Source: Thioalkalivibrio sp. ALMg11
Lineage (GTDB): Bacteria > Pseudomonadota > Gammaproteobacteria > Ectothiorhodospirales > Ectothiorhodospiraceae
Reading direction: 5' to 3'
Length of the DNA: 64,000 nucleotides
Assembly: GCF_000377905.1 (NCBI RefSeq)
Contig: NZ_KB898871.1
Location: 97,001 to 161,000, forward strand
Positions within the stretch are counted from its first letter, which is position 1. Each line of letters begins with the position of its first letter. Of the stretch, positions 8,928-18,185 are shown one piece after another. The notes beneath the pieces are model-generated. The model did not search any database. It saw nothing but the letters and a program-made list of their open reading frames with translations, and was not told the origin of the DNA. Made by a program: the position numbers and the translations under genes.

Positions 8928-11855
8928 CTATGTGGTCTCGTTCGCGGCCGATTTCGGCTCGCCGAACAGGTCATTCCAGGCTTCGATCACGCCATCGCGC
9001 ACGGCGCAGAGCTCGTCGTCGGGCTTCTCGACCCGGGCGTCCAGGCCCGCCAGCGTCAGGCGGTGGATACGGTTGCGCAGATCGCGGTAGGCATCCGCCA
9101 GCGCCTCGCTCAACGCCGCGTCGATCACGCCCTCGCGCCCCAGCGCATCCAGCGTGCGGATCTTGTCCGGCCAGTCACACACGGCGGGATGATCGTGAGC
9201 AGATACCAAAACCCAGTATTGAACCATGAATTCGATATCAGTGATACCGCCGCGGTCGCGCTTGAGATGGAAGCCGTGGCCCCGCTTCGAGGCGTGCTCG
9301 GCCAGCATGCGATCCCGCATTTCCACAACCTCGGCGCGCAGGCGATCGACATCGCGTTCGCGGGTCAGCACCTCGCGCCGCAGGGCATCGAACTGCTCGC
9401 CCAGCTCGGCTTCCCCGGTCACGAAGCGCGCGCGCACGAGCGCCTGGTGCTCCCAGGTCCACGCGGACTCGTCCTGGTAACGCCGGAACGCCCGCAAGCC
9501 GCTAACCAGCAGGCCCGCAGTCCCACTGGGGCGCAACCGGGTATCCACTTCGTACAGGCGACCCGCCGAGGTGAAGGCCCCCAGCAGGTGCACCACGCGC
9601 TGGGCCACGCGGGCGAAGAATTCCGTGTTGTCGATCACCTTGGGGCCCGCGGTCTGCGCCTCGTCGCCCTCGCTGTCGTGCAGGAACACCACGTCCAGAT
9701 CCGAGCCATAGCCCAGCTCGAAGCCACCCAGCTTGCCGTACCCGATCACCGCGAAACGCGCCACGCGGCGGTCATCCGCCGCCCCACACTGCGGCGCACC
9801 GTGGCGCTCCATCATCTTCTCCCAGGCCAGTTGCAGCACCCGCTCCAGCAACACCTCGGCCAGCCAGGTCAGATGGTCGGAGACCTTCATCAAAGGCAGG
9901 AAACCCATGATGTCGGCGGCCGCCACGCGCAGCGTCTGCACCTGCTTGAACTGGCGCAGCCGGTCCAGCATCTGCTCATGGTCCTGCCCGGGGAACTGCG
10001 CCAGTTCGGCCTCCAGCTCCTCGCGCAGCCCGTCACGATCGGGCGGCGCATACAGCGCGCGCGGGTCGAGCAGCTCGTCCAGCAATACCGGGTGGCGGGT
10101 CAACTGCTCGTTGATCCACGGGCTGGCGGCCACCAGCTTGACCAGCTGCGACAGCGCCAGCGGGTTCTCCACCAGCAGCGACAGGTACACCGAGCGCCGG
10201 GCGATGGTGCGCACCATCTGCAACGCCCGCGGCAAAACCGCGTCCGGCGTGTCCATCTCCGCGATCGCCCCGATCAGCAGCGGCATCAGGCGATCCAGGC
10301 GCTGGCGCCCGGTCACGCTCATCGCCCGCACGCCCGGGCTTTCGCGCAGATCAGCGATCCCGCGCAGGGCCTCGTCCGCATCCTGAAAATCCATCGCCTC
10401 CAGCATCGTGCGGGCGTCCGACTCCGGCAGCGAGCCCTGCCACAGACGATTGAGCTGCTGCTCGCGCCCGGTCTCGGGCGAGGCCTCCATGGCCTCCCCG
10501 TCCGCGCGCTGCGGGGCACTGAACACCTGCTCGAATTGGGCATGCACCCGCCGCTGCTCGCGCAGCAGCGCCATCTCGAAGGCAGCCTCGTCGTCGAAGC
10601 CCAGCGACAGCGCCAGCCGATGCCGGTCCTGGCCATTGAATGGCAGGCGGTGAGTCTGCTGGTCATTCAGCATCTGCAGACGATTTTCCACTCGGCGCAG
10701 GAAGCGATAGGAACGCTCCAGCTGTTCGACCGCATAGCCGGGCAGCAGGTCGCGCTCCTGCAATGCCGCCATCACACCCAGCAGGTCGCGCCGCTGCAGT
10801 CCCTGGTCGCGCCCCCCACGGATCAGCTGAAACGACTGCGCGATGAATTCGATCTCGCGGATCCCGCCCTCGCCGTGCTTCACGTCCTCGAAGCGGCCGC
10901 GCCGCGCCGACTCGTCATTGATCATCTGCTTCAGCTCGCGCAGGTTGGCGAGCGTGCCGTAGTCCAGATAGCGGCGGTAGATGAACGGGCGCAGCCGGCG
11001 CATCAGGCGCGCCCCGGCCTCCGGGTCGCCCGCCAGTGGGCTTGCCTTGATCAGGGCGTAACGCTCCCACTCGCGCCCGTGGGCCTGGTAGTAGTCCTCC
11101 ATCGCGTCGAAATGCATCACCAGCGGCCCGGAATCCCCGAACGGGCGCAGGCGCATGTCCACGCGATAGCAAAAGCCGTCCGCAGTCACGTCCGACAGCG
11201 CCGCGATCAGCTGGCGCCCCAGACGTTGGAAGAACTCCCGATTCTCGATCACGCGCTTGCCATCGGTCTCCCCCGCCTCCTCGAAGGCGAAGATCAGATC
11301 GATATCGGAGGAGAAATTGAGCTCATTGCCACCCAGCTTGCCCAGCCCCAGGACCACCATGGACTGTGCCTCGCCCGCGGGGCTGCGCGGCTGGCCATAA
11401 CGCTCCTGCAAATGGCGGTCCAGCCATTGCAGGCCACCCTCGATGAGGGAGCGGGCCAGACGGCTCAGGTCGTGCATTACCTCGTCGAGATCGGCGTGCC
11501 CGGCCAAATCGCGCCAGGCGATGCGGATCATCTCGCGATGCCGCGTCTCGCGCAGCGCGTGACGCAGCCCGGCGTCGTCAGTCACGGGCTGCAGGCGCGC
11601 CTGCAGCGTGCGCTCAAAGGCCGCGTCGTCACAAGCCGGTATTTGGCCGTGTGGATCCAGCGCCTCGAGCAAGTATTCCGGATGCTGACGCACCGTCTGC
11701 ACCAAGTAGTGGCTGAAGGCAAACGGGGCCGGCGTCGACGCCAGGAAGGTGTCCGGCCAGGCAAGCTTTTCGTCCAGCTCGGCCAACAGATCGCGGACCT
11801 CCTGCTCCAGCGGCGGCGACAGGCGGGCGGGGGATTCGGGCAGGGGCTTGTCCAT
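8928..11855 (-). CDS. glnE: Bifunctional glutamine synthetase adenylyltransferase/adenylyl-removing enzyme
   Basis: 975 residues, close to the usual ~950. Two nucleotidyltransferase domains are visible: an N-terminal one with GGNELNFSSDIDLIFAFEE and a C-terminal one with GGFELGYGSDLDVVFLHD, each with the G-S-D-x-D metal site, separated by the PII-responsive helical region. Both copies also have the partner ITDIEF or IREIEF motif. The enzyme adds AMP to, or removes it from, glutamine synthetase in response to PII and glutamine. It heads a glnE-ilvE-zinc-finger gene group. The start at 11855 is the only ATG giving the full family N-terminus. Confidence 0.97.
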   Translation of the reverse strand: MDKPLPESPARLSPPLEQEVRDLLAELDEKLAWPDTFLASTPAPFAFSHYLVQTVRQHPEYLLEALDPHGQIPACDDAAFERTLQARLQPVTDDAGLRHALRETRHREMIRIAWRDLAGHADLDEVMHDLSRLARSLIEGGLQWLDRHLQERYGQPRSPAGEAQSMVVLGLGKLGGNELNFSSDIDLIFAFEEAGETDGKRVIENREFFQRLGRQLIAALSDVTADGFCYRVDMRLRPFGDSGPLVMHFDAMEDYYQAHGREWERYALIKASPLAGDPEAGARLMRRLRPFIYRRYLDYGTLANLRELKQMINDESARRGRFEDVKHGEGGIREIEFIAQSFQLIRGGRDQGLQRRDLLGVMAALQERDLLPGYAVEQLERSYRFLRRVENRLQMLNDQQTHRLPFNGQDRHRLALSLGFDDEAAFEMALLREQRRVHAQFEQVFSAPQRADGEAMEASPETGREQQLNRLWQGSLPESDARTMLEAMDFQDADEALRGIADLRESPGVRAMSVTGRQRLDRLMPLLIGAIAEMDTPDAVLPRALQMVRTIARRSVYLSLLVENPLALSQLVKLVAASPWINEQLTRHPVLLDELLDPRALYAPPDRDGLREELEAELAQFPGQDHEQMLDRLRQFKQVQTLRVAAADIMGFLPLMKVSDHLTWLAEVLLERVLQLAWEKMMERHGAPQCGAADDRRVARFAVIGYGKLGGFELGYGSDLDVVFLHDSEGDEAQTAGPKVIDNTEFFARVAQRVVHLLGAFTSAGRLYEVDTRLRPSGTAGLLVSGLRAFRRYQDESAWTWEHQALVRARFVTGEAELGEQFDALRREVLTRERDVDRLRAEVVEMRDRMLAEHASKRGHGFHLKRDRGGITDIEFMVQYWVLVSAHDHPAVCDWPDKIRTLDALGREGVIDAALSEALADAYRDLRNRIHRLTLAGLDARVEKPDDELCAVRDGVIEAWNDLFGEPKSAANETT

Positions 11856-11920
11856 GTGCCAAGCGTATCAGCGTTGCGACCCAGGGAGGTCAGCCCATGG
11901 CACGCACGGGTCGCGGACTA

Positions 11921-11949
11921 TTGACTTGGATGCAAACACAAATAACAAT
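11921..11949 (+). promoter_or_regulatory. Sigma-70-like promoter for fbpA
   Basis: TTGACT (11921-11926) is followed after 17 bp by AACAAT (11944-11949, four of six matches to TATAAT). It lies 55 bp before the fbpA ATG and its -10 element is overlapped by the Fur-box-like sequence, the usual arrangement for Fur repression. Confidence 0.5.
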
Positions 11950-11958
11950 CGTTCTCGT
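11940..11958 (+). promoter_or_regulatory. Putative Fur box upstream of fbpA
   Basis: The 19-nt sequence AAATAACAATCGTTCTCGT resembles gammaproteobacterial Fur sites (consensus GATAATGATAATCATTATC and AAT-rich/TTCTC variants). It overlaps the predicted -10 box upstream of an iron-binding protein gene, so repression by Fur with iron is the natural reading. Imperfect match; judged by eye. Confidence 0.55.
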
Positions 11959-12003
11959 CTACTCGAACGTCCGCCGAATGGAACCACACGAGGATCCCTC
12001 GCC

Positions 12004-13041
12004 ATGAACTTTCGCCCGTTTGCCTGGCTGATCGCCACGGCCGCCGCCATCGCCGTCAGCATGCCCCTGGTCGGCTGCAGCCCCGCCGACGAGGACGAGG
12101 TCAACCTCTACTCGGCGCGCCAGGAAAACCTGATCAAGCCGCTGCTGGACGACTTCACTGATCAGACCGGCATCCCGGTCAATCTGGTAACCGGCGGGGC
12201 GGACAGCCTGCTGCAGCGCCTGCGCCTCGAGGGCCGCAACTCCCCCGCCGATCTCTTCATCACCGTGGACGCGGCGCGCCTGCACCAGGCCAGCGAGGCC
12301 GGCGTGCTGCAGGCGGTCAAATCGGACGTGCTGCGCGAGAATATCCCGGAACGCTACCGCGACCCGGACGGACAGTGGTTCGGCCTGTCCTCGCGCGCGC
12401 GCCCCATCCTCTACCACAAGGACCGCGTGGATCCGGAAGCGCTCTCCACCTACGAGGCGCTGACCGACGCGCAATGGGAGGAACGTATCTGCATCCGCTC
12501 TTCCAGCAACGTGTACAACCAGTCGCTGGTGGCCGCGATGATCGCCACCGAGGGTGCCGAAGCCGCCCAGGACTGGGCCGCCGGGATCGTGGCCAACATG
12601 GCGCGCCAGCCGCAGGGCGGCGACCGCGACCAGATCCGCGCCGTGGCCGACGGGGTCTGCGACGTCGCGATCGCCAACACCTACTACCTGGGCCTGATGC
12701 TGGACGGCGAGGGCCGTGACCGCGAGGTCGCCGAACAGATCGGTGTGTTCTGGCCCAACCAGGACGGCCGCGGCACGCACGTGAACATCAGTGGCGCCGG
12801 CGTAACCGCGCATGCCCCGAACCGGGACAACGCGATTCGCCTGCTGGAGTTCCTCTCCTCCACCGAGGCGCAGGAGTGGTACGCCAAGGTCAACCAGGAA
12901 TACCCGATCCGCGACGACGTGCCCGCCAGCGACGTTCTCCAGGGCTTCGGCGAATTCCGGTCCGACGACATCGAGCTCTACCGCCTGGGCAACCACAACG
13001 CCGAGGCCGTGCGCATCATGGACCGCGTCCGCTGGCGCTGA
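12004..13041 (+). CDS. fbpA: Ferric iron ABC transporter substrate-binding protein
   Basis: 345 residues. The N-terminus MNFRPFAWLIATAAAIAVSMPLVGCS is a signal peptide ending in a lipobox-like LVGC, so the protein may be a lipoprotein. The mature part begins VNLYSARQENLIKPLLDDFTDQTGI, typical of FbpA/IdiA/FutA ferric-binding proteins, and contains GLSSRARPILYHKD and ANTYYLGLML, the paired tyrosines expected to bind iron. It captures Fe(III) in the periplasm for FbpBC. ATG 12004 is chosen because the signal peptide starts there. A Fur-box-like site lies upstream. Unusually, a 374-bp repeat-filled gap separates it from fbpB, which has its own Fur-like site. Confidence 0.93.
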   Translation: MNFRPFAWLIATAAAIAVSMPLVGCSPADEDEVNLYSARQENLIKPLLDDFTDQTGIPVNLVTGGADSLLQRLRLEGRNSPADLFITVDAARLHQASEAGVLQAVKSDVLRENIPERYRDPDGQWFGLSSRARPILYHKDRVDPEALSTYEALTDAQWEERICIRSSSNVYNQSLVAAMIATEGAEAAQDWAAGIVANMARQPQGGDRDQIRAVADGVCDVAIANTYYLGLMLDGEGRDREVAEQIGVFWPNQDGRGTHVNISGAGVTAHAPNRDNAIRLLEFLSSTEAQEWYAKVNQEYPIRDDVPASDVLQGFGEFRSDDIELYRLGNHNAEAVRIMDRVRWR

Positions 13042-13098
13042 TGCTCGTCCACGACGCCTCACTCACTCGCCCACGGTCCTCCGGGGGCGTCTGTTTGG

Positions 13099-13292
13099 CA
13101 CCACAGAGGGCACGGAGAAAACCAGGGAGGGCACGGGGCCGAGCAGGAGGCACGAATGTGGGATGTGTTGAGCGTAGCGAACCACATCCTCGCGCCGGCG
13201 GGTTAGGTCCGATGCGTTTCGCTGCGCTCAACACATCCTACGTAGTTCCTGAGTTTGCGGTTTTCTCTGCGTCCTCCTTGCCCTCTGTGGTG
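13099..13292. repeat. Nested inverted-repeat mosaic between fbpA and fbpB
   Basis: The outer pair consists of 13099-13123 (CACCACAGAGGGCACGGAG then AAAACC) and 13259-13292, which reads the same motif on the other strand with a small insertion. The inner pair is 13161-13189 (GGATGTGTTGAGCGTAGCGA...) and 13211-13238 (its inverted near-copy). The inner unit belongs to the same family as the copies at 39426-39593; the outer unit belongs to the CACAGAG/CACGAAG family seen at 22364-22397. No coding sequence is evident within it. Confidence 0.85.
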
Positions 13293-13388
13293 CTCACAAG
13301 CGGCCTGGCCACCGGCACCCCCGCATGAGCCCAGTCACCGCGCCCCCCGGCAATCCGCCAGTCGCAAGGCGGCCATAGTGGTATTCGA

Positions 13389-13407
13389 AACAAGAACCTT
13401 TACTATT
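13389..13407 (-). promoter_or_regulatory. Putative Fur box upstream of fbpB
   Basis: On the minus strand this reads AATAGTAAAGGTTCTTGTT, matching about 13 of 19 positions of the AATGATAATGATTCTCATT-type Fur site. It lies 8 bp before the fbpB start codon. A second site here would let fbpBC be iron-regulated independently of fbpA. Weak match, by eye only. Confidence 0.35.
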
Positions 13408-13415
13408 CGCACTCC

Positions 13416-15182
13416 ATGAGCGCCCAGACCACCAACCCGGCCGCGACCACCGCGAACCCCGCGGTTCGCCAGCGCCTGCCGTTCAGCCCGTGGTCGGCGG
13501 TCGCCATCGTCGTGGCACTGACCCTGTCGCTGCCGATCCTGGTGATCTTCGGGCACGTCTTTATCCCCGCCGGCGAGGTCTGGACCCACCTGCGCGAGAC
13601 GGTACTCGCGGACTATGTCGTGAACTCCCTGGCCCTGTTGATCGGCGTCGGGATCGGGGTGCTGCTGATCGGGGTACCGGTCGCCTGGCTGGTCAGCGTG
13701 TGCGAATTCCCCGGGCGCAGCATCTTCCAGTGGGCGCTGATGCTGCCGCTGGCCATGCCGGCGTACATCATTGCCTACACCTACACCGGCATGCTGGATT
13801 TCAGCGGCCCGGTACAAAGCCTGATCCGCGACCTCACGGGCCTGGGGTACGGCGAGTACTACTTCCCCGAGATCCGCTCGCTGGGCGGCGCCATGGCCAT
13901 GTTGACGCTGGTGCTCTACCCCTATGTCTACCTGCTCAGCCGCGCCGCCTTCCTCGAGCAGTCGGTCTGCGTGCTGGAGGTCTCCCGCACTCTGGGCGCC
14001 GGCCCGTTCGGTGGCTTTCGCCGGGTCGCCCTGCCGCTCGCGCGCCCGGCCATCATCGCCGGGTTGACCCTCGCGCTGATGGAGGTGCTGGCTGACTACG
14101 GCACGGTCGCCTACTTCGGCGTGAGCACCTTCACCACCGGCATCTTCCGCACCTGGTACGCCCTGGGCGACCCGGCCGCGGCGGCCCAGCTCGCGGCCGT
14201 GCTGCTGACCTTCGTGTTCGTGCTGATCGTGCTGGAGCGCTGGTCGCGGGCCAAGGCGCGCTTCCATCACACCAGCCGCCGCTACTCCACCCTCCCTCGC
14301 TACCAGTTGCGCGGCTGGAAGGCCGCAGCGGCCTTCCTCGGCTGCCTGTTCCCGGTCCTGCTGGGCTTCCTGCTGCCGGCCCTCCAGCTCGGGCTGTGGA
14401 CCGTGCAGACGACCGACCAGTGGATGAACCCGGCCTTCGGTCGGCTGGTGTTCAACAGCTTCTGGCTGGCCATCGCCGCGGCCGTGATCGCGGTCGTCCT
14501 GGCGCTGGTCCTCGCCTACGCCCGGCGCATGGAGGGCGGGCGCTTCACGGCCGCTGCCGTGCGCGTCGCCGGGATGGGCTATGCGGTGCCCGGCATCGTG
14601 ATCGCGATCGGCGTGATGATCCCGTTCGCGGCCTTCGACAACGCCCTGGACGGTTTCATGCGCGACACCTTCGGGGTATCCACCGGCCTGTTGCTGTCGG
14701 GCACGCTGTTCGCCCTGCTGTTCGCCTATGCCGTGCGCTTCCTCGCCGTCTCGCTGCAGACGGTCGAGGCCGGGCTGGGCAAGATCCAGCCGAGCATGGA
14801 CGATGCCGCCCGCTCGCTCGGCATGCGCCCATTGCAGACCCTGACCCGGGTGCACCTGCCGATCATGCGCGGCACCCTGCTGACCGCATTGCTGCTGGTG
14901 TTCGTCGATGTCCTTAAGGAGCTCCCGGCGACGCTGATCCTGCGCCCGTTCGACTTCAACACCCTCGCGGTGCGCGCCTTCGAGCTGGCCAGTGACGAGC
15001 GCCTGGCCGAATCCTCCAGCGCCGCCCTGGCCATCGTGCTGGTCGGGCTCGTTCCCGTTATCCTGCTGTCGGTGACCATCGGCCGCTCGCGCCCCGGCCA
15101 GCAGGGCCAGACCCGCGCGGCGGACGAAGAGGCGCCGCAAAAACCCCTCGCGATGCCCGCAGGCACGACGAATACGCCATGA
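13416..15182 (+). CDS. fbpB: Ferric iron ABC transporter permease (duplicated domain)
   Basis: 588 residues with about twelve hydrophobic segments in two homologous binding-protein-dependent permease halves. Each half carries an EAA-type cytoplasmic loop: ...VSRTLGAGPFGGFRRVALPLARPAI in the first and ...AARSLGMRPLQTLTRVHLPIMRG in the second, where the ATPase docks. It forms the inner-membrane channel for Fe(III) delivered by FbpA. The stop overlaps the fbpC ATG by four bases (ATGA), so fbpB and fbpC are translationally coupled. The start follows a putative Fur box; no clear ribosome site is seen. Confidence 0.95.
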   Translation: MSAQTTNPAATTANPAVRQRLPFSPWSAVAIVVALTLSLPILVIFGHVFIPAGEVWTHLRETVLADYVVNSLALLIGVGIGVLLIGVPVAWLVSVCEFPGRSIFQWALMLPLAMPAYIIAYTYTGMLDFSGPVQSLIRDLTGLGYGEYYFPEIRSLGGAMAMLTLVLYPYVYLLSRAAFLEQSVCVLEVSRTLGAGPFGGFRRVALPLARPAIIAGLTLALMEVLADYGTVAYFGVSTFTTGIFRTWYALGDPAAAAQLAAVLLTFVFVLIVLERWSRAKARFHHTSRRYSTLPRYQLRGWKAAAAFLGCLFPVLLGFLLPALQLGLWTVQTTDQWMNPAFGRLVFNSFWLAIAAAVIAVVLALVLAYARRMEGGRFTAAAVRVAGMGYAVPGIVIAIGVMIPFAAFDNALDGFMRDTFGVSTGLLLSGTLFALLFAYAVRFLAVSLQTVEAGLGKIQPSMDDAARSLGMRPLQTLTRVHLPIMRGTLLTALLLVFVDVLKELPATLILRPFDFNTLAVRAFELASDERLAESSSAALAIVLVGLVPVILLSVTIGRSRPGQQGQTRAADEEAPQKPLAMPAGTTNTP

Positions 15183-16288
15183 CCCAGCCCATCGAAACCA
15201 CACTGCAGGTGCCCCACACCCCGCTGATCGCCCTCGACCGCGTGGACATCGGCTATGACGGTACCGCCGTGGTCCACCAGGTATCGCTGGCCCTGCCCAA
15301 GGGCCAGATCGGCTGCCTGCTGGGCCCCTCCGGCTGCGGCAAGACCACATTGCTGCGGGCGATCGCCGGCTTCGAACCCCTGATGGCAGGAAACATCCAG
15401 CTGGATGGACGCAGCGTCAGCGATGCCCGCAGCACGATCCCGCCGGAGAAACGGGGGGTCGGCATGGTGTTCCAGGATTTCGCCCTGTTCCCGCACCTGA
15501 GCGTGGCCGACAACATTGGCTTCGGCATCCGCCACTGGAGCCGCAAGGAGCGCCATGAGCGCATCCACTCGCTACTCAAACTGGTGGGGCTGTCGGGCTA
15601 TGGCGAGTCCTACCCGCATGCCCTGTCCGGCGGCCAGCAGCAGCGCATCGCCCTGGCCCGGGCCCTGGCACCGCGACCCAAGCTGCTGCTGCTGGACGAG
15701 CCCTTCTCCAGCATGGACGTGGAACTGCGCAGCGAGCTTGCCCGCGAGGTGCGGCGCATCCTGCGGGCGGAGAACACCACCGCCATCCTGGTCACCCACG
15801 ACCAGCACGAGGCCTTTGCCTTCGCCGATCGCATCGCGGTGATCCACCAGGGTCGCGTGGCCCAGTGGGACACCGCCTACAACCTCTACCATCGCCCGGC
15901 CGATCGCTTCGTCGCCGACTTTGTCGGCGAGGGGACTCTGATCCCCGGCATGGTCTGTGCCGAGCACGTAGTCGACACCGCCTTTGGCCAGATCGAGGGC
16001 ACCCTGTCGGAACAACTGCCCCCCGGCACCGCCGTGGACGTCCTCGTGCGCCCGGACGACATCGCCATCGACAACGAAGTGGGCACCATCCGCACCGAGA
16101 TCCTCGACAAGGCCTTCCGCGGGGCGGACTTCCTCTACACCCTGCGCCTGCCGGACGGCCTCAGCGTGCTGTGCATGGCCCCCAGCCACGACAATTTCGT
16201 GATCGGCGAGCATGTGCGCCTGCGCCTCGACTTTACCCACCTGGTGGTGTTCTCGCGCGGCAGCGGGGTCGACTGCCCGGCCTCCTGA
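15179..16288 (+). CDS. fbpC: Ferric iron ABC transporter ATP-binding protein
   Basis: 369 residues. Walker A GPSGCGKTT near residue 50, Q-loop VFQDFALFPHLSVADN, ABC signature LSGGQQQRIALARAL, Walker B LLLLDEPFSSMD and the H-loop VTHDQHEAFAFADR are all intact. The C-terminal ~130 residues form a TOBE-like regulatory domain (VLVRPDDIAIDNE). It powers FbpB-mediated Fe(III) import on the cytoplasmic side. The start codon overlaps the fbpB stop. The gene ends 115 bp before tamA, in a stretch with no evident terminator. Confidence 0.95.
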   Translation: MTQPIETTLQVPHTPLIALDRVDIGYDGTAVVHQVSLALPKGQIGCLLGPSGCGKTTLLRAIAGFEPLMAGNIQLDGRSVSDARSTIPPEKRGVGMVFQDFALFPHLSVADNIGFGIRHWSRKERHERIHSLLKLVGLSGYGESYPHALSGGQQQRIALARALAPRPKLLLLDEPFSSMDVELRSELAREVRRILRAENTTAILVTHDQHEAFAFADRIAVIHQGRVAQWDTAYNLYHRPADRFVADFVGEGTLIPGMVCAEHVVDTAFGQIEGTLSEQLPPGTAVDVLVRPDDIAIDNEVGTIRTEILDKAFRGADFLYTLRLPDGLSVLCMAPSHDNFVIGEHVRLRLDFTHLVVFSRGSGVDCPAS

Positions 16289-16403
16289 CTCGCGCACGGT
16301 CCACGGCGCCAGGATCGCTAGTGCGGGCCCACCGGGAACTCGCGTGAGTTCGCGCGTTCCATTGTCGACACGGACCCCATTCCGCAACCGTTATCATCGT
16401 TCC

Positions 16404-18185
16404 ATGACTCACGCCCGCGCCCCTGTTGCCCACCGCCCGGCCCGCACCGGGCTGGGCGTGATTGTGATGCTACTTGTCGCCCTGGCGAGCACCCCGGGAG
16501 CGGCCGTCGCAGAGGATGGCCCGACCCCTGGCTTGCAGGTCGAGGGCGGCACCGACGCCCAGCGCAGCAATATCCACAACAGCGTCAACCTGTCCCGCTA
16601 CCCCTGCGACTTGCCGGGGTTTCGCGAAGGCCGCGTGCTGCGCGACACCCAGGCGCGTGCCACCGATGCCCTGCGCGCCATCGGCTTCTACGACCCCGAA
16701 CTGGATCTCGACTTCGAACGCCACGAGGCCTGCTGGGATATCCGCATCACCCTGGAGCCCGGTCCGCCGACCACGGTGGAGCAGGTGGACCTGCAGATCA
16801 CCGGCGAGGGCGCCGGTGATCTCGGCTTCGAGGCCGTGCTCAGCCAGACCGAGATCCGCGAAGGCGACACCCTGCGCCATGATCGCTACGAGGCCCTGCG
16901 CAACCGCATGACGCGGATCGCGTCGGATCGGGGCTATTTCGACGCCGATCTCCACACCCGACGCCTGGAAGTGGATCGCGACACCCGCACCGCCACCATC
17001 CACCTGCACATGGATACCGGCGATCGCTACCGCGTGGGACGAGTCCGCATCGACCAGGACATCCTCTCCGAGGACTTCGTCCAGCGCATGGTGCCGTTCG
17101 AGACAGGCGACCCGTACAGCTCGGCGCAGATCATCGCGCTGCAGCGCAACCTGAACGACAGCGGCTACTTTGGCGGCGTACGTGTGCGTCCACAACGCGA
17201 CGCGGCAGAGGGGCTGCAGGTCCCGATCCTGGTCGAGCTGGAGCCGCGCAAGCGCCACAGCTACGAGGCCGGCATCGGCTACTCCACCGATATCGGCCCG
17301 CGCGTTCGCCTGCGCTACGAGCATCGCTACGCCAACCAACGCGGCCATCGCTACCAGGCCGAGATCGAGGCGTCGCCGGTGCGTTCCGGGATCGGCTACA
17401 ACTACGAGATCCCGCTGCGCGACCCGCTGCGCGAACGCCTGAACCTGTTCACCACCTACCGCACGGAAGACACCGACACCCAGCAGTCCGATCGCTTCCA
17501 GATCGGGGCCAATCGCATCCTGCAGCGCCGCAGTGGCTGGCAGACCACCGAGGGGCTGCGCTACGAGTACGAGGACTACACAGCCGGCGAGGACGACAGC
17601 GGCCGCAGCAACCTGCTGATCCCGTCCTACCGCATCAGCCGCATGGAAGCAGACGAACCGATGACCCCGCGTCGCGGCTACCGCTTCGAGACCACCGTGC
17701 AGGGCGCGCGCGAGGAGATCCTGTCCAGCACCTCGTTCGCCCAGGTCCTGGCCAGCGGCAAGGTGGTTCGCGGCATCGGCACGGGCCGGGTGCTAGCCCG
17801 CGTGGATGCCGGCTTTACCGACGCGGACTCGGTCAGTGACCTCCCCAGCTCCCTGCGCTTCTATGCCGGGGGCGATGCCAGCATCCGTGGCTACGGCTAC
17901 CAGACTGTGGGGCCGCGCAACGACCACGGCGACGTAATTGGGGGTCGCCACAAGGTGGTGGGCAGCCTCGAGTATGACTACCCGGTCGTCGGCAACTGGA
18001 GTGCCGCGGTCTTCGTCGACGCCGGCAACGTCGTCAACGAGTGGGACGAGTTCGACCCCGTCTATGGCGCCGGGGTCGGCGTACGCTGGCGCTCCCCGGT
18101 CGGCCCGATCCGCGTGGACCTGGCCCACGGGCCCGACTCGAAGGATGACTTCCGCATCCACTTCTCCATGGGCCCGGATCTGTGA
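16404..18185 (+). CDS. tamA: TamA, Omp85-family outer-membrane translocation assembly protein
   Basis: 593 residues. A signal peptide (hydrophobic VIVMLLVALASTPGAAVA) precedes three POTRA-like repeats, recognisable in RVLRDTQARATDALRAIGFYDPEL, REGDTLRHDRYEALRNRM...GYFDADL and TGDPYSSAQIIALQRNLNDSGYF. The C-terminal 16-strand Omp85 barrel contains the lid-loop motif FYAGGDASIRGYGYQTVGP and the terminal strand segment GVRWRSPVGPIRVDLAHG. TamA works with TamB in inserting outer-membrane proteins or moving phospholipids. ATG 16404 is chosen at the signal peptide. The stop overlaps the tamB start. Confidence 0.94.
   Translation: MTHARAPVAHRPARTGLGVIVMLLVALASTPGAAVAEDGPTPGLQVEGGTDAQRSNIHNSVNLSRYPCDLPGFREGRVLRDTQARATDALRAIGFYDPELDLDFERHEACWDIRITLEPGPPTTVEQVDLQITGEGAGDLGFEAVLSQTEIREGDTLRHDRYEALRNRMTRIASDRGYFDADLHTRRLEVDRDTRTATIHLHMDTGDRYRVGRVRIDQDILSEDFVQRMVPFETGDPYSSAQIIALQRNLNDSGYFGGVRVRPQRDAAEGLQVPILVELEPRKRHSYEAGIGYSTDIGPRVRLRYEHRYANQRGHRYQAEIEASPVRSGIGYNYEIPLRDPLRERLNLFTTYRTEDTDTQQSDRFQIGANRILQRRSGWQTTEGLRYEYEDYTAGEDDSGRSNLLIPSYRISRMEADEPMTPRRGYRFETTVQGAREEILSSTSFAQVLASGKVVRGIGTGRVLARVDAGFTDADSVSDLPSSLRFYAGGDASIRGYGYQTVGPRNDHGDVIGGRHKVVGSLEYDYPVVGNWSAAVFVDAGNVVNEWDEFDPVYGAGVGVRWRSPVGPIRVDLAHGPDSKDDFRIHFSMGPDL

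Noticed and set aside
7824-11924. A 1366-codon open frame on the plus strand across ilvE and glnE
   Set aside because: It is antisense to two well-identified genes; its translation is rich in His, Gln, Ala and Leu without domain motifs. High GC lowers stop frequency in the complementary frame.
13335-15350. A 671-codon minus-strand open frame opposite fbpB
   Set aside because: Low-complexity Gly/Gln/Arg-rich translation and full overlap with a clear permease gene; a GC shadow.
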